From the NCBI GenBank assembly GCA_964035575.1, contig OZ037932.1, positions 1 through 64,000 of the forward strand: DNA of 64,000 bases. Direction: 5' to 3'. Shown here one piece after another: positions 51,782 through 62,006 of the stretch. How positions within the stretch are numbered: the stretch's first letter is position 1; each line of letters starts with the position of its first letter. Under the pieces are notes generated by a model. The model saw nothing but the letters and a program-made list of their open reading frames with translations, was not told where the DNA came from and did no database searches. Origin of the DNA: Rhynchopus sp. YZ270_cl-10 (Eukaryota > Euglenozoa > Diplonemea > Diplonemida > Diplonemidae). The position numbers and the translations under genes are program-made.

Positions 51782-51830
51782 AACGTGCTAAAACGCAGCT
51801 CGGTCGTGCTCATGCAAAAGGGTAGGGCGT
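51782..51830. repeat. Family D hairpin, copy 2
   Basis: AACGTGCTAAAACGCAGCTC then GGTCGTGCTCATGCAAAAGG. The core is identical to 45959-46003, with ACG/CGT outer pairing. Confidence 0.65.
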
Positions 51831-52949
51831 GAGCGGGGTTCGCACCGTAAAAGAACGGAGGTGGTTCAAAAAGAAAATATGGATTGAGGGTAGTATCTGT
51901 GTTTCAGTTCGTAGTTTTTGTTACTTTTTTTATTTTTTGTGAATGAAAAAAATAATCTCACGAGAAACACCTTTAAAAAATAAGGGGGAAGGCAAAAACG
52001 GTAAAAATAAAAAAGTTTGTGAGATGCATCTGAAGTCTCCTAAAAAATGTGCTTTTGGCCCCCGCCCTTTTGAAAAACAATATGGTAATAATGCTCGACC
52101 TATCCTTTGAAAATATGGCTAAAAACATAATTGCAAACATTTTCTCATAAAGTACAATGGAAAAAATGGCTGGTCAGCAACCCAGTTCCCCTTTGTTCCC
52201 CATAGGGTTCTCCAGTGGTTCACCCACTGGTTTTCCCCTCGAACCGCTGAACCACACCAGAAATCAACAAAAAAAAAAATAGCTCATGATTTTCCTGTAT
52301 CACTCACCCTCCCCTTTTTTTTGTCTGTTCTCCTGCTTCAAGGTTGCCCTTAGTTTTGCTTAATTTTTTTTTTGTGAGTGAAGAAAAGGCACAAAAAAGC
52401 GGTTTACAGAAACGCAACGAACCCAGAAAAAAAAGACCCCAAAAGAAAAAAATTCTCTTTTATTTTTTTTTGCTGACAATCTGTTGTCGTTTTTGAAAAC
52501 ACGCTCCAAGAATTTTTCAATTTGTTTTGATCCTCTCTATGTATACATAGTCTTTCCGAGGACTCCTGCATTCCCCAAGGACTCCTTACAAAACACACAA
52601 CAGCGCATCGCTTACTGTAAAATCCTTTTCCCAACCCTTGAAAACTGCCCCCTTTTTTTTTGACGCAAACTGTGATAAACAGAAACGTATAAGGACCACT
52701 CCGTGCTTGAGTCAGCTAAGAAAAATAGTATCTCTGATAGGTAAAAGGAAAAAAGGTTTTTTTTCGTTGATTGCTCAATTACCCTGTTGGAGGGGGGGTG
52801 ATTGGCGACCGTATCTGAGGAATTATTTCTCCTTTAAGCTACGCTTGTAAAACCTTTGCTGAGATGGGCCCAAGCTCACCACCTACGGGAAGGGCTACCA
52901 ACCTGACAGATTGCACCAGAAAAAACGAAAAAAAAAAAATTGAAGTTAT

Positions 52950-53030
52950 TGATGCAGGCACCTCCGACTGACGTACGATACCAGCCCCGGATGAAAGCAT
53001 TCCTGCAGCCAACAACAGAAGGTGTAAAAA
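52950..53030. repeat. Dispersed repeat family 2, copy 5
   Basis: TGCAGG...CCTGCA outer pairing encloses CACCTCCGACTGACGTACGA, then TACCAGCCCCGGATGAAAGC. The tail CCAACAACAGAAGGTGTAAA is shared with copy 1. Confidence 0.7.
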
Positions 53031-53163
53031 AAGAAGGGGGTATGAGATCCGCTTAGTCACCTTCGTTCAGCCACCCAAAAAAACCCCCCCCCGCCCCCTT
53101 ACCCCATATGCCCGCTAAACCCTATATAGTACCCCCTGAAGACGGCATGCTTGAGGCGCATCA

Positions 53164-55725
53164 TCAGTCTTCGAACGCCCAAGGAGTGCCAATCAGCATC
53201 TCAGACTGCCCCTGTGGGTGTTGAATTGAACATCATTACTGAAGAGAAAAAATAAGATAATCTGTTGGTGAGTTGAGCTGTCATGCAGACAGTCTTCAAA
53301 AAAAATGCCGTTTTGACGTTTAGAAGAAGACGTTGTTGAGTAATATTAAGTGCGAAATATGACCCAAAAGTGTGGTTGTGTGAGTGGGATATGGTGGTGG
53401 GTGCCAGCAGGCGTTAGGTGGACATACTTCCTTCAAAAGGGTGTGCGAGATCTCAGCAACCTGCCCTTGCTTTCCGTCAGGGCTCATCACTGTTGGGTGG
53501 TGCACATTTTGAGATGTTATGAAAGAGACAAATGTGAATCATACTGGACGGAGGCGGGAGCATGTCATCGTCCTCCTCTTCGTCGTCGTCTCCGTTCGCT
53601 GCCTGGGGCTGGCTGGGTGTGGCTGTGTCGAGACTGTCGGTCACTGACGTCACGGCAGAGAGGAACTCCTCAGGGTCCACTCCTTCCGGGAGGAGGGAGA
53701 GCACTTCGTTCTGTGTGGTGGTGCAGTAGAGGACCAAGAGGAGAAAACGTGAACAAAGTGGTCAGGTGGGTCGCAGCGTTCTAGATGGACATACCTGGAC
53801 GGTCTCGAGCCTGGAGAGCAGCCCCTCGACCACGTTGTCCTCAGGGGTGGGTACGGAGGGGTTCTGGTCCTCTGTGTTAGAGGGGGGGGCAGGCTCGTCG
53901 ATCACGATAGGGTCGGCAATAGGCGGCACGTCGGTGTTCTCTCCTGGGCTGATTTCAGTTTGGTCACACGCAGATGGGGGATCCACGTCGCGCGTGACAA
54001 AGTCGTCGGCCACCTGATCCTGCTCCTGGTCTTGCTCCTGGACCATTACGTACTCTTTCTCTGAAGCCCGTCCACCTTCGCTGGTCTCGCTGGGCGCGAC
54101 TGGAACAGGCGTGGGCTCAACGTTGTCATTGGCGTCAGGGTAAACTGGTGCGTAGTACTGTTGTGGTGTGTAGTGTGAGGTGTGCTGAACAACTCAGTGT
54201 GTGTGTGTGCAGAAAATAGCTGCCCCTAAGGGTGCATACCGAGGCCTCGTTGATGTTGAAGCTTTCGGGCATCTCTGCAGTGTTCTCCTCTGTGGTGGAG
54301 CTGTAGAACCAGTAGGACGCAGTCTCGGTGTTCCAGTAGCGCGTCCAGTCGAGGTGGTACACGTTGTGCTGTGTGGGAGGTTTTTTTTTAGAACAGAAAA
54401 GACGTTATGAACACCCTTCAGCATGGGGAAGCCACTGGCCTGGCATTGATATACCCTAGCCAGGTTTGACTATTTAGGAAGACGCTTACCTCCATGAGGA
54501 CAACACAGAATAGTCCTGCACCCCTCTCTTAGCCAACAGCCCCCGTGAGTGTGGCAAGGCATGGTTAACCAAAGAAAAACTAAAGACATACCGCCCAGTT
54601 CGGGTTCTCCACCTGCCAGTCCTCCAGCTGCCCCTCCTCGGGTGCGTCTACCTCTGCGACAGCTGCGTCCCCTGCTTCCTGATGTCCCTCCTCGTATCCC
54701 TCTCCTGCGTCCTGCTCCGCATTCGTGCTTTCAGCCACCACTGCGAGGTCCTCCTGCAGGACTGCTCCTTCTTCGCCTGTCGCTGCGTCTCCGTCGGTTG
54801 CGTCAGTTGTTTCTGTGCACAAGGCCTCTGCCGTCACGTCGTTGTCGTTGTTCGAGATGTTTGCTGTCGAGTTGTCCGCCTGTTGTCCGCCCGAGACCGA
54901 CCGTGCCTTCGCCCCGTCCTCGGTGTTGTCGATCGCGTTGTTGTGCATGCCTGCCATATTTGTGTAGCTCGCAGACACAGCTGCAGCAGCCTGCAGCTCT
55001 GCACTGGCAGCGCCCTTCTCCATCTCGCGCAGCAGCCACACAACAACAGCGTCAACATCGAAGTCGTCCCCTGCACCCTGCACAGTGAGGTGCTGCTCCA
55101 CAAGGCGTACGGAGCTTTCTGCCGCACCCTTCGCACGCAGCGACGCGATGAACATTTCATGTGTCGGGCGCGCTGTCTCGACGACCACGGGGGGCGAGGG
55201 TGCGAGGGGGCGGGCAAGCGCAGTCTCGAGGTCGGCTTGCACTGCTTTGGTCCGATCGCGTTCCTCTGCAAGCTGGCGTTCGAGGAAGCGGATGCGTTCT
55301 GAGTCGCCTGAGGAGTAAGGGACAAAACGGTCGGGGGAGGGGACGGCGGCAGAGGACGAGGCACAGGTGGAGGCAACACTGCGGAGGGTGTCGACCTGGT
55401 CACGCAGGAAACGTTCACGTTCATGCGTTGCGGCGAGCGACGTCTTCATCTTCATGAACTGCCTGCTCGTCTGCGTCGCACTCTCTGCCGCAAGCTCGCG
55501 CGTCCGCTGCACCTCGCTGACAAGAAGCATCTCCCGCCTCTTCACCTGCGTCAGTTGGCTCTTCAGAATGTCGATCTTAGCATCGCGCCGCCCGATCTTG
55601 TCCTCCAGCTTGCGTACATGAGGCTCAGACTCTTGCCGCAGCTTCCTTGGTGTCTTCCCAGACTTCAACGGCTTCTCCTGCTCCGACGGCGTGCCCGCAG
55701 GCGCTGGGGTCGAAACGTCTGCCAT
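53164..55725 (-). CDS. Coiled-coil protein with WW-like segment, six exons
   Basis: Exons in transcript order are 54592-55725, 54240-54368, 53795-54157, 53545-53710, 53428-53489 and 53164-53211. All donors begin GTATG, acceptors end CACAG or AACAG, and reading phase is kept throughout. The product is 633 aa. It has coiled coils at about 35-115 and 142-172 and a UBA/CUE-like helical stretch at 190-237 (MFIASLRAKGAAESSVRLVE, VVVWLLREM). A WW-like segment spans the exon 1-2 join (NWA then HNVYHLDWTRYWNTETASYW), with the second Trp of a true WW domain not obvious. A long acidic, disordered C-terminus ends GQSEMLIGTPWAFED. Introns are 223, 82, 84, 55 and 216 nt. CACCCACAG lies 51 nt before the ATG. 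Function unknown. The last, 48-nt exon is the least certain. Confidence 0.75.
54422..54482. repeat. Repeat family G inside intron 1
   Basis: CATGGGGAAGCCACTGGCCT, then GGCATTGATATACCCTAGCC and AGG. CCTGGC and GCCAGG pair around ATTGATATACCCTA. It matches 10888-10950 in the same orientation, and accounts for much of the unusually long first intron. Confidence 0.65.
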
Positions 55726-55776
55726 CGAAACAGAAGGGAGAAACGGTGTTGTGCCTCCCTCTCTTGAGGGTGTTGC

Positions 55777-57460
55777 CTGTGGGTGAGGTGAGGTGGGGAA
55801 GGAAGAGAAGTGAAGTGGGTATCAGAGGGACAGTAGACTCTTGCGAGTCGAACCCCTCAAAAAAAATGTGCTCTGCCTTCTGCCTGGGCATAGCTGCTGA
55901 GGCCTTTCTAATTCCTTCGCAAGGAGGTGGCGGAGATGTTGGATGGCGAGTAGGAAACTCTTCAAGCAAGAGTCATTGTTCGTGATGCAGACACATCCTC
56001 AAAAATGCAATGCTTTCAAACATTTGGAAGCAAAAAAAAGCTCTCATGGGAAATATCCCTATGATTATAGTCTATGGTTTTAGACTTGAAGGTTGGAGTG
56101 GAAAGAATTTAGCTAGTACTTGGCTTAGTACTTTGTTTGCGAACGCCTTCTTGTGGGTGTTGTGGTTCATGATGCAGTGGGAAGGCGCAGGCTGGATCCT
56201 CCTCATGGATGACGACCGCTTGAGGGCACCCATGTGAGGTGTTTGCTTGCGGTTGAAAAGTGGGAAGAGTGTGACATCATCGTGTACCGGGAAGAGTACC
56301 GCGCACAAAAAAATTTCAGGGAAGAGACCGGTAAAGTACAATGTGAGAAAAGAGAAAAAAATTGGGGGGCCATTATGGAGCTTTTTGAGGCAAGTCTATT
56401 GTAGCGGGGGTGGGATGTAAAGTACAAATATTTTTGGAAGCACAAAATACAAAACAAAAAACAGAAACCTAGTTTGTGAAAGGGAAAAAAACGTTAGTAA
56501 CGATGAAACAGAAACCTCGCGTTCGTCACACACACACACAGAAGAGAAAAGAAAAAAGAAAAAAATGACTCTGTGGTGTTCAACGTGCAGTGTTTTTTCC
56601 TACAGAGCTGGTGTGTGTGTGTTTGATAACAAGGCATTGTATATTTTATTGGAATTGACTATATACCCGCAAGGTGGGTTCATGGAGCTGCACGCTCTTT
56701 TTCTCCACCGCAGCAAAGAGGAGCAAACCGCGAAAGCGCTGCTGGACACCCGCCCGCAGGCACCCGAGGAAACAGAGAAACTTTTTTTACTCATAATTAA
56801 CAACAGGCGTTAAAGGAAAGAGGAAACATGGGCGGTAAACATGCGACCACTGTTGTCAGTTATTTCAGAACAAAAGCTCATGAAATGAAAAAAAAGGCGA
56901 ACTTCAGTCTCCACATCTAAAAAGAATGCAACAGAAAAAGCGAGAGGAAAGTCTTTCGGACACATAAGGCGGAAAAAAGCCGAAGTGAAAACAGAAAGCG
57001 ACAGGCCTTTTGCTAACTTTGGGATTTTCCCCCTGAATGGCATGATGGTCAAAAAAAAATAATTTCCTGGAAAAAAAAGTACATTCCGAGCTTTCCCGCC
57101 TGGTGAAAGCGGTCGTCGCGCGCTTCGCGCGCGCCTCCCTGCCAGCCACAGGGTGGAGAGGCGAAGGGTCAGCTTTGCGAGATATAAACAAAAAACGGAA
57201 TATAATCCTTTATTAACGGTCCTTGGTCTTGCGCCTTACGTACACTAACCGTACAAAATCAATACGTCTTCCAGAAGCAGGGGCTGTTGCAACGGTTGGG
57301 TTCCTTTGAAATAAGAATGGTCAATTTTTTGCAGCTTGGGTCAAGTTTCATTTCTGGCTGCAAAATGCAAGGGAATCCCCTTAGACATTGTAAAATGACA
57401 CCGTAGGCAGGAAGAAAATAGCGTACAGCGAGCGCAGCGAGCAGAAAAATTGTAAGGTGT
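55777..57460. other. Gene-free spacer
   Basis: No gene is supported. At about 57105-57175 a block with GCGCGCTTCGCGCGC and CTCCCTGCCAGCCACAG is a reverse-complement relative of 41725-41790. A direct GCGAGCGCAGCGAGC repeat lies just before the 8-bp array. Confidence 0.5.
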
Positions 57461-58144
57461 CATCGTGCCATCGTGCCATCGTGCCATCGTGCCATCGTGC
57501 CATCGTGCCATCGTGCCATCGTGCCATCGTGCCATCGTGCCATCGTGCCATCGTGCCATCGTGCCATCGTGCCATCATGCCATCATGCCATCATGCCATC
57601 ATGCCATCATGCCATCATGCCATCATGCCATCATGCCATCATGCCATCATGCCATCATGCCATCATGCCATCATGCCATCATGCCATCATGCCATCATGC
57701 CATCATGCCATCATGCCATCATGCCATCATGCCATCATGCCATCATGCCATCATGCCATCATGCCATCATGCCATCATGCCATCATGCCATCATGCCATC
57801 ATGCCATCATGCCATCATGCCATCATGCCATCATGCCATCATGCCATCATGCCATCATGCCATCATGCCATCATGCCATCATGCCATCATGCCATCATGC
57901 CATCATGCCATCATGCCATCATGCCATCATGCCATCATGCCATCATGCCATCATGCCATCATGCCATCATGCCATCATGCCATCATGCCATCATGCCATC
58001 ATGCCATCATGCCATCATGCCATCATGCCATCATGCCATCATGCCATCATGCCATCATGCCATCATGCCATCATGCCATCATGCCATCATGCCATCATGC
58101 CATCATGCCATCATGCCATCATGCCATCATGCCATCATGCCATC
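57461..58144. repeat. Two-phase 8-bp array: 14 CATCGTGC then 71 CATCATGC
   Basis: Units 57461-57572 are all CATCGTGC and units 57573-58140 all CATCATGC, with a single clean switch and a partial last unit. The two blocks differ by one G/A transition. Long ORFs across it are period artefacts. Confidence 0.97.
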
Positions 58145-58521
58145 TGGGGGGGAAATCCCCAGGTGATGGATAGCGAAAGCCCTGCCCCACCACCCCCCGT
58201 GGCATGATGGTGGCATGATGGAAAAAAAAATAAAAAACGCCCAAAAACGTGGCACGATGGCATGATGGTTAGCAAAAGGCCTGAGAAAGCGTGGTACAAA
58301 AAAAAAAAAAAATGCTTACAATACAAAAAAATAGGGGCTAATGCACAGTGACTTTCTCCTCGAAGCAGTGGGGTTTGTTTACGCAAAGGATGGACCAATA
58401 AACCTTTTTGTGCGATAAGACATCCTGCAGAGCTGCACAAAAAAAGCTGCCTTTGTGCAACAGTACGAATCAGAAGCTGACAAAGTGCATCGCATCTGCC
58501 TCACCCTCTCCCCTAGCCAGT
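58145..58521. other. Spacer with inverted monomers of the 8-bp array
   Basis: GGCATGATGG occurs at about 58200 and 58210, and GGCACGATGGCATGATGG at about 58251-58268. These are reverse-complement units of both variants of the adjoining array, so the array is followed by short inverted relatives. Confidence 0.7.
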
Positions 58522-59772
58522 CTAGGCTCTGTGCGGGGTCGCAATGTAGTCAGAGTTCATCCTCCTAGTGGCGTACGCACGCTGTGAAGGTGATGTGTAG
58601 CCTTGGTGTGCGTCCTCCCTAGGACGGTCCTGCACAAGCTGCTGTGGTGTTCTGCTCCCGCGTTCTGCGTCAAGGTCTGCGTCAGCGACGGGCACACACA
58701 TGACCATGCGCGTCGACTTATACATCGTCTCTGTGTAGTCATTGTTAGGCGACACCGAGCAAGGGTGACAGTGCACGACCTCGGGAGAGGCGGGTGCAGG
58801 GGAACGTTGCCGTGGTGGTGTGTACGACGTTGGTGTGTCAGTGTAGAGGCGTGTGTGGCTGCGGTCCGTCATGTGAGTGCCTGTGGCGGTGCCGACGTGC
58901 GACGTGTAGGCGTTGCTAGGCGCGCCAAAGACGCTGTCTTGCGGGTTCACCTTGCGCTGCGACACAGATGTGTTCATGCTCGTGGTGCGTGCGCCCAGCC
59001 CGTCGTCGTACATAGACGTGTGTCGCGACCCCTTAGGCGTCTTCGTCCCTTTCCTCGAGTTGCGCCGCTGTTTGCTGCTCCCCGAGCTGCTGCTGATCCC
59101 CGCAGACGAGCTCTTGCCCTGGTCGCTGCTCGGCCCAACAGACCTCGGCGGGACCGGCACAGTGTCGTTGAACTGATTGGAGTACTCATCATGCTTCTTG
59201 CCGTGCTGGAAGTCATTCGAGTACTTCTTCACCGACGGGAGCAGCACGTTGGGTGGCGGCAGGTTGCTTCCTTCGTACGTCGCCTTGCCGGGGTACTCGC
59301 CGGATCTGTGGTTCATCTCACGGACGGTTTGGGTAGGCGACTTTGGTGGTTCATTCCGTGGGGACGGCGGCGGGCTTGCGCTCTTGACGTATGAGGATGA
59401 GTTGTGTGAGGCAGCGACGGCAGCGATGGCAAAGGGTGCAGACGGGTTTGAGTGGCCAGACGCTGCAGAGGGGGGCGGCTTGCCTGGGTAGGTGTACTGC
59501 TTCTGTGCTTGCGGCACGCTCACGGGAGAGCCTTTCGAGTACGCACGCCCAGGCTGAGGGGGACGGCTCGGCTGTGTGGGGACACGCAACGGTGGGCCCC
59601 CATTAACCTTCGCAGGATCTGTACCACGTGGCGCAGTGGCCGCGGTGTGCTGCTGCAGTGTGCCCTGCGCGAGTGGTGAGGGCTGTGCCTGCTGCTGTGC
59701 CTGTTGTGCTGTGTTCCCCTGCTTCGCAGCCGCCTTCGGTGCAGGTTTTGGCTTTGACTCGGAACAGCCCAT
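58522..59772 (-). CDS. MGCS-anchored, largely disordered protein
   Basis: The frame encodes 416 aa from the ATG at 59772. The N-terminus MGCSESKPKPAPKAAAKQ has Gly2, Cys3 and a Ser/Lys context typical of dual myristoylation and palmitoylation, predicting attachment to the inner face of a membrane. The rest is Ser/Pro/Gln/Thr-rich with basic patches (SKQRRNSRKGTKTPKGSR) and scattered tyrosines. No folded domain was recognised. AACAG lies 37 nt upstream of the ATG, a likely splice acceptor. The stop follows YIATPHRA. Function unknown; a signalling scaffold is plausible. Confidence 0.78.
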   Translation of the reverse strand: MGCSESKPKPAPKAAAKQGNTAQQAQQQAQPSPLAQGTLQQHTAATAPRGTDPAKVNGGPPLRVPTQPSRPPQPGRAYSKGSPVSVPQAQKQYTYPGKPPPSAASGHSNPSAPFAIAAVAASHNSSSYVKSASPPPSPRNEPPKSPTQTVREMNHRSGEYPGKATYEGSNLPPPNVLLPSVKKYSNDFQHGKKHDEYSNQFNDTVPVPPRSVGPSSDQGKSSSAGISSSSGSSKQRRNSRKGTKTPKGSRHTSMYDDGLGARTTSMNTSVSQRKVNPQDSVFGAPSNAYTSHVGTATGTHMTDRSHTRLYTDTPTSYTPPRQRSPAPASPEVVHCHPCSVSPNNDYTETMYKSTRMVMCVPVADADLDAERGSRTPQQLVQDRPREDAHQGYTSPSQRAYATRRMNSDYIATPHRA

Positions 59773-60325
59773 GGTTTGGGTACGGGTAGGGGGAACGCCG
59801 GCCCCGTTCCTGTTGAAGTGTGGAGAAGGGTAAAAGGAAGGTGAAGAGACAGAGATGAATATGTCAGCTTTCGCATTCTCAGCTTTTCCAACACTCCAAT
59901 TGCCGAGAACATGCTTTTTTCAACCGGCACAGCGCGTTGTCCACTGTATGGTGGCGATTGCGCGCGATGAGAGACCGCGATTCTCGTCGGTTACAACCAT
60001 AGAGAAAAGGGTTGGAGGAACAAAAAAGAAAAGTGGATCCAAAGCCTCTCATGGTTCTCGGGTTTGCTTAGTCACCTTGACCTTGGAAGAAGCGTCTTGT
60101 AGTAGCAATAGGGCAGAGGAAGGGGGGCTTTATTTTTCTCCCAGAGAAAACAATAACGCAGTTTTTCATTTATTTTTTGCACCACAAAAAAAATACAAAG
60201 CAGCGGGGGAAAAAGGCAAAAAAAAATTGGGCGTTTTTGTGAGGGGATAGCCTGGTTTGAGCACGCAATCGAGTAACGGATAAAAAAGGACACAACACAA
60301 AAAAGGAAAAAAAATAAATTTTGTA

Positions 60326-60353
60326 GGATGGAGCATTACGTATGCACACATCC
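60326..60353. repeat. Family J two-helix hairpin, best example
   Basis: GGATG-ga-GCAT-tacgt-ATGC-aca-CATCC. Both stems are perfect, with small unequal internal loops. Confidence 0.7.
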
Positions 60354-60403
60354 GAAATAAGGGGGTGGATTTTAGTGTTGTCCTCAGGATATCATCAACA
60401 AAA

Positions 60404-60516
60404 TTGACTTGGAATACAAAGCCCTCGACAGTGATACCTTGGTACACATGACCGGTGCGCCGTGGGGCGGAGCCCAACCATGCTGTCCTACATCCATTTC
60501 ATGGCTTCGCCCATAT
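60404..60516. repeat. Dispersed repeat family F, copy 2
   Basis: ATACAAAGCCCTCGACAGTG at the left and CTACATCCATTTCATGG at the right. It is paired in order with similar words at 63640-63728. Confidence 0.5.
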
Positions 60517-61832
60517 GAAGGGGGTCAAAAACTCCTCAGTATATGGGCAGGAATAAAAAAGAAGGGAGGGCAAATGGTGTACACTCCCCAAGGCACATCC
60601 TTGTGTCTAGAAACGGTGTTGATTGTAGGTCAAAAAAAGGGGTACAAAAAACAAATGAAAACTTGACAGGATGATTACACAAAAAGTGATCATCAGGGGA
60701 AAGTCTTGTACACCTTTGATCGGACCATAAAAAAAATGTGAAATTAGTGCTAAACGCATCTGGGACGCGGACACTTGACACTTTGGGAGTTGCAGAAAAA
60801 TGAATGAAAAGTGGAGTTCGCGAACAAGGCCCAACCCTGCCCTACTTACAACAATTTTTTTTATCGAAAATAATCAAAGAGCAGAGTGACGTGGCTCTTG
60901 CACAGAGAGAGAGAGAGAATGGCAGCTGTTGTAGGGTGTGTTCTTATTTGATAGAAGGTGGAAAAAATATTCAATAATTTTCGGCCGTACTTTCCACTTC
61001 AGCAGAACGGAACGGTACACTGAATTGAAAAACAAAAAAAAGTGTGATTTATTTGAGAAACAAACACACAAAATTCTTTTCTTTGTTGGAAAGGTTTACA
61101 AAACTCGCAAACTCACAAAAAAAAAAAAAACCCCCCCCACCTCGTGGGTTTTTGCGGTGAACAGGTTGGCAGCTAAAAAGTTTGAACAAAATAAAATAAA
61201 AAAACCCTCTCTCTGTTGTTCAACACCGTATCTCATACTCCTCGCTCCCATGAGATCAGAGTTCAGACACCTCCACAACCCGCTGGGAATGGAACCTGGG
61301 TGTCATCAAGCGAGCTTCAAGTCACATTGTATGTACATTGTGACCAAAAAGTAGATGTTGTATTCCTTTTGTGAGTACTGTTGCTTTCGCGAAGGACCAG
61401 AAGAGGTCGTCTGTCCATCAAAAATAAATCAAATTAATTTTGGCACCGGAACAACGAACAACACCAGGTGCAGAAGAGCAATCCCCTTTGCGACGTGACG
61501 ACCACGAAGCAGTGAACCAAAAGCCCGTTGATGGACGGTGAGGAACACTACATAATCTTTTCTTCGCACATTGCCTTTAAAAACCCATTTGAAAATTTTC
61601 TTCAAATGCCAAAAAAATATTGACATTGTTCCAAAACCTCTAAGTAGTGTGGTCGAAACCAGACAGAAAAAAAACGAGGAATTTGGGTTTTCGATCACAT
61701 CAATAAGGCATGCGTTGTGTGGAACTGTCTTTTGAGACAAACAAAAAAAAATGCAGAATATTGTGACCAACAAAAAACCTCTTAGTTTTTTGAAAGAAAA
61801 ATATATCTAAACAAAAAAGTGAAGTTAGTTTA

Positions 61833-61869
61833 TGTACCGGGCGTCTCTGAACGAAGAGATGCGTTTACA
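61833..61869. repeat. Two-helix hairpin
   Basis: TGTA-ccgg-GCGTCTCT-gaacga-AGAGATGC-gtt-TACA. The inner stem is 8 bp with one G-U; the outer stem is 4 bp. Confidence 0.7.
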
Positions 61870-61965
61870 CTTAGCGAGTCACGTATTCTTAAAAAAGAAG
61901 TCCCCCGAAAAATGCTTCAGAGAACCAAAAAAAAAAGAGAAAATGAAAAAAAGATAGGTTGAAAG

Positions 61966-62006
61966 AGTGCTCCACGCTTCACCGTTCATCGGCGGACACA
62001 GGCACT
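61966..62006. repeat. Family C two-helix hairpin
   Basis: AGTGC/GCACT outer stem and TTCACCG/CGGCGGA inner stem with one A-C mismatch and one U-G. GTTGAAAG precedes it, as in other copies. Confidence 0.7.

Larger units (their letters stand above)
51543..53163. other. Gene-free spacer
   Basis: It contains family D copy 2 (51782-51830), family 2 copy 5 (52950-53030) and AT-rich sequence. No gene is supported. Confidence 0.5.

Noticed and set aside
52950-53030. C/D-box snoRNA (CTGA and GATGAAA present)
   Set aside because: The C box is not RTGATGA and the box spacing is not conserved among the family 2 copies.
54549-55302. Plus-strand ORFs opposite the coiled-coil gene
   Set aside because: They are shadows. 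The minus strand has consistent exons and heptad composition.
56565-56813. Small plus-strand ORF ending TEKLFLLIINNRR
   Set aside because: Some stretches look protein-like, but there is no supporting motif, no splice context and it is on the opposite strand to all genes.
57457-58207. PSCHHAIM repeat proteins
   Set aside because: The 8-bp microsatellite is open in every frame, with no unique coding sequence attached.
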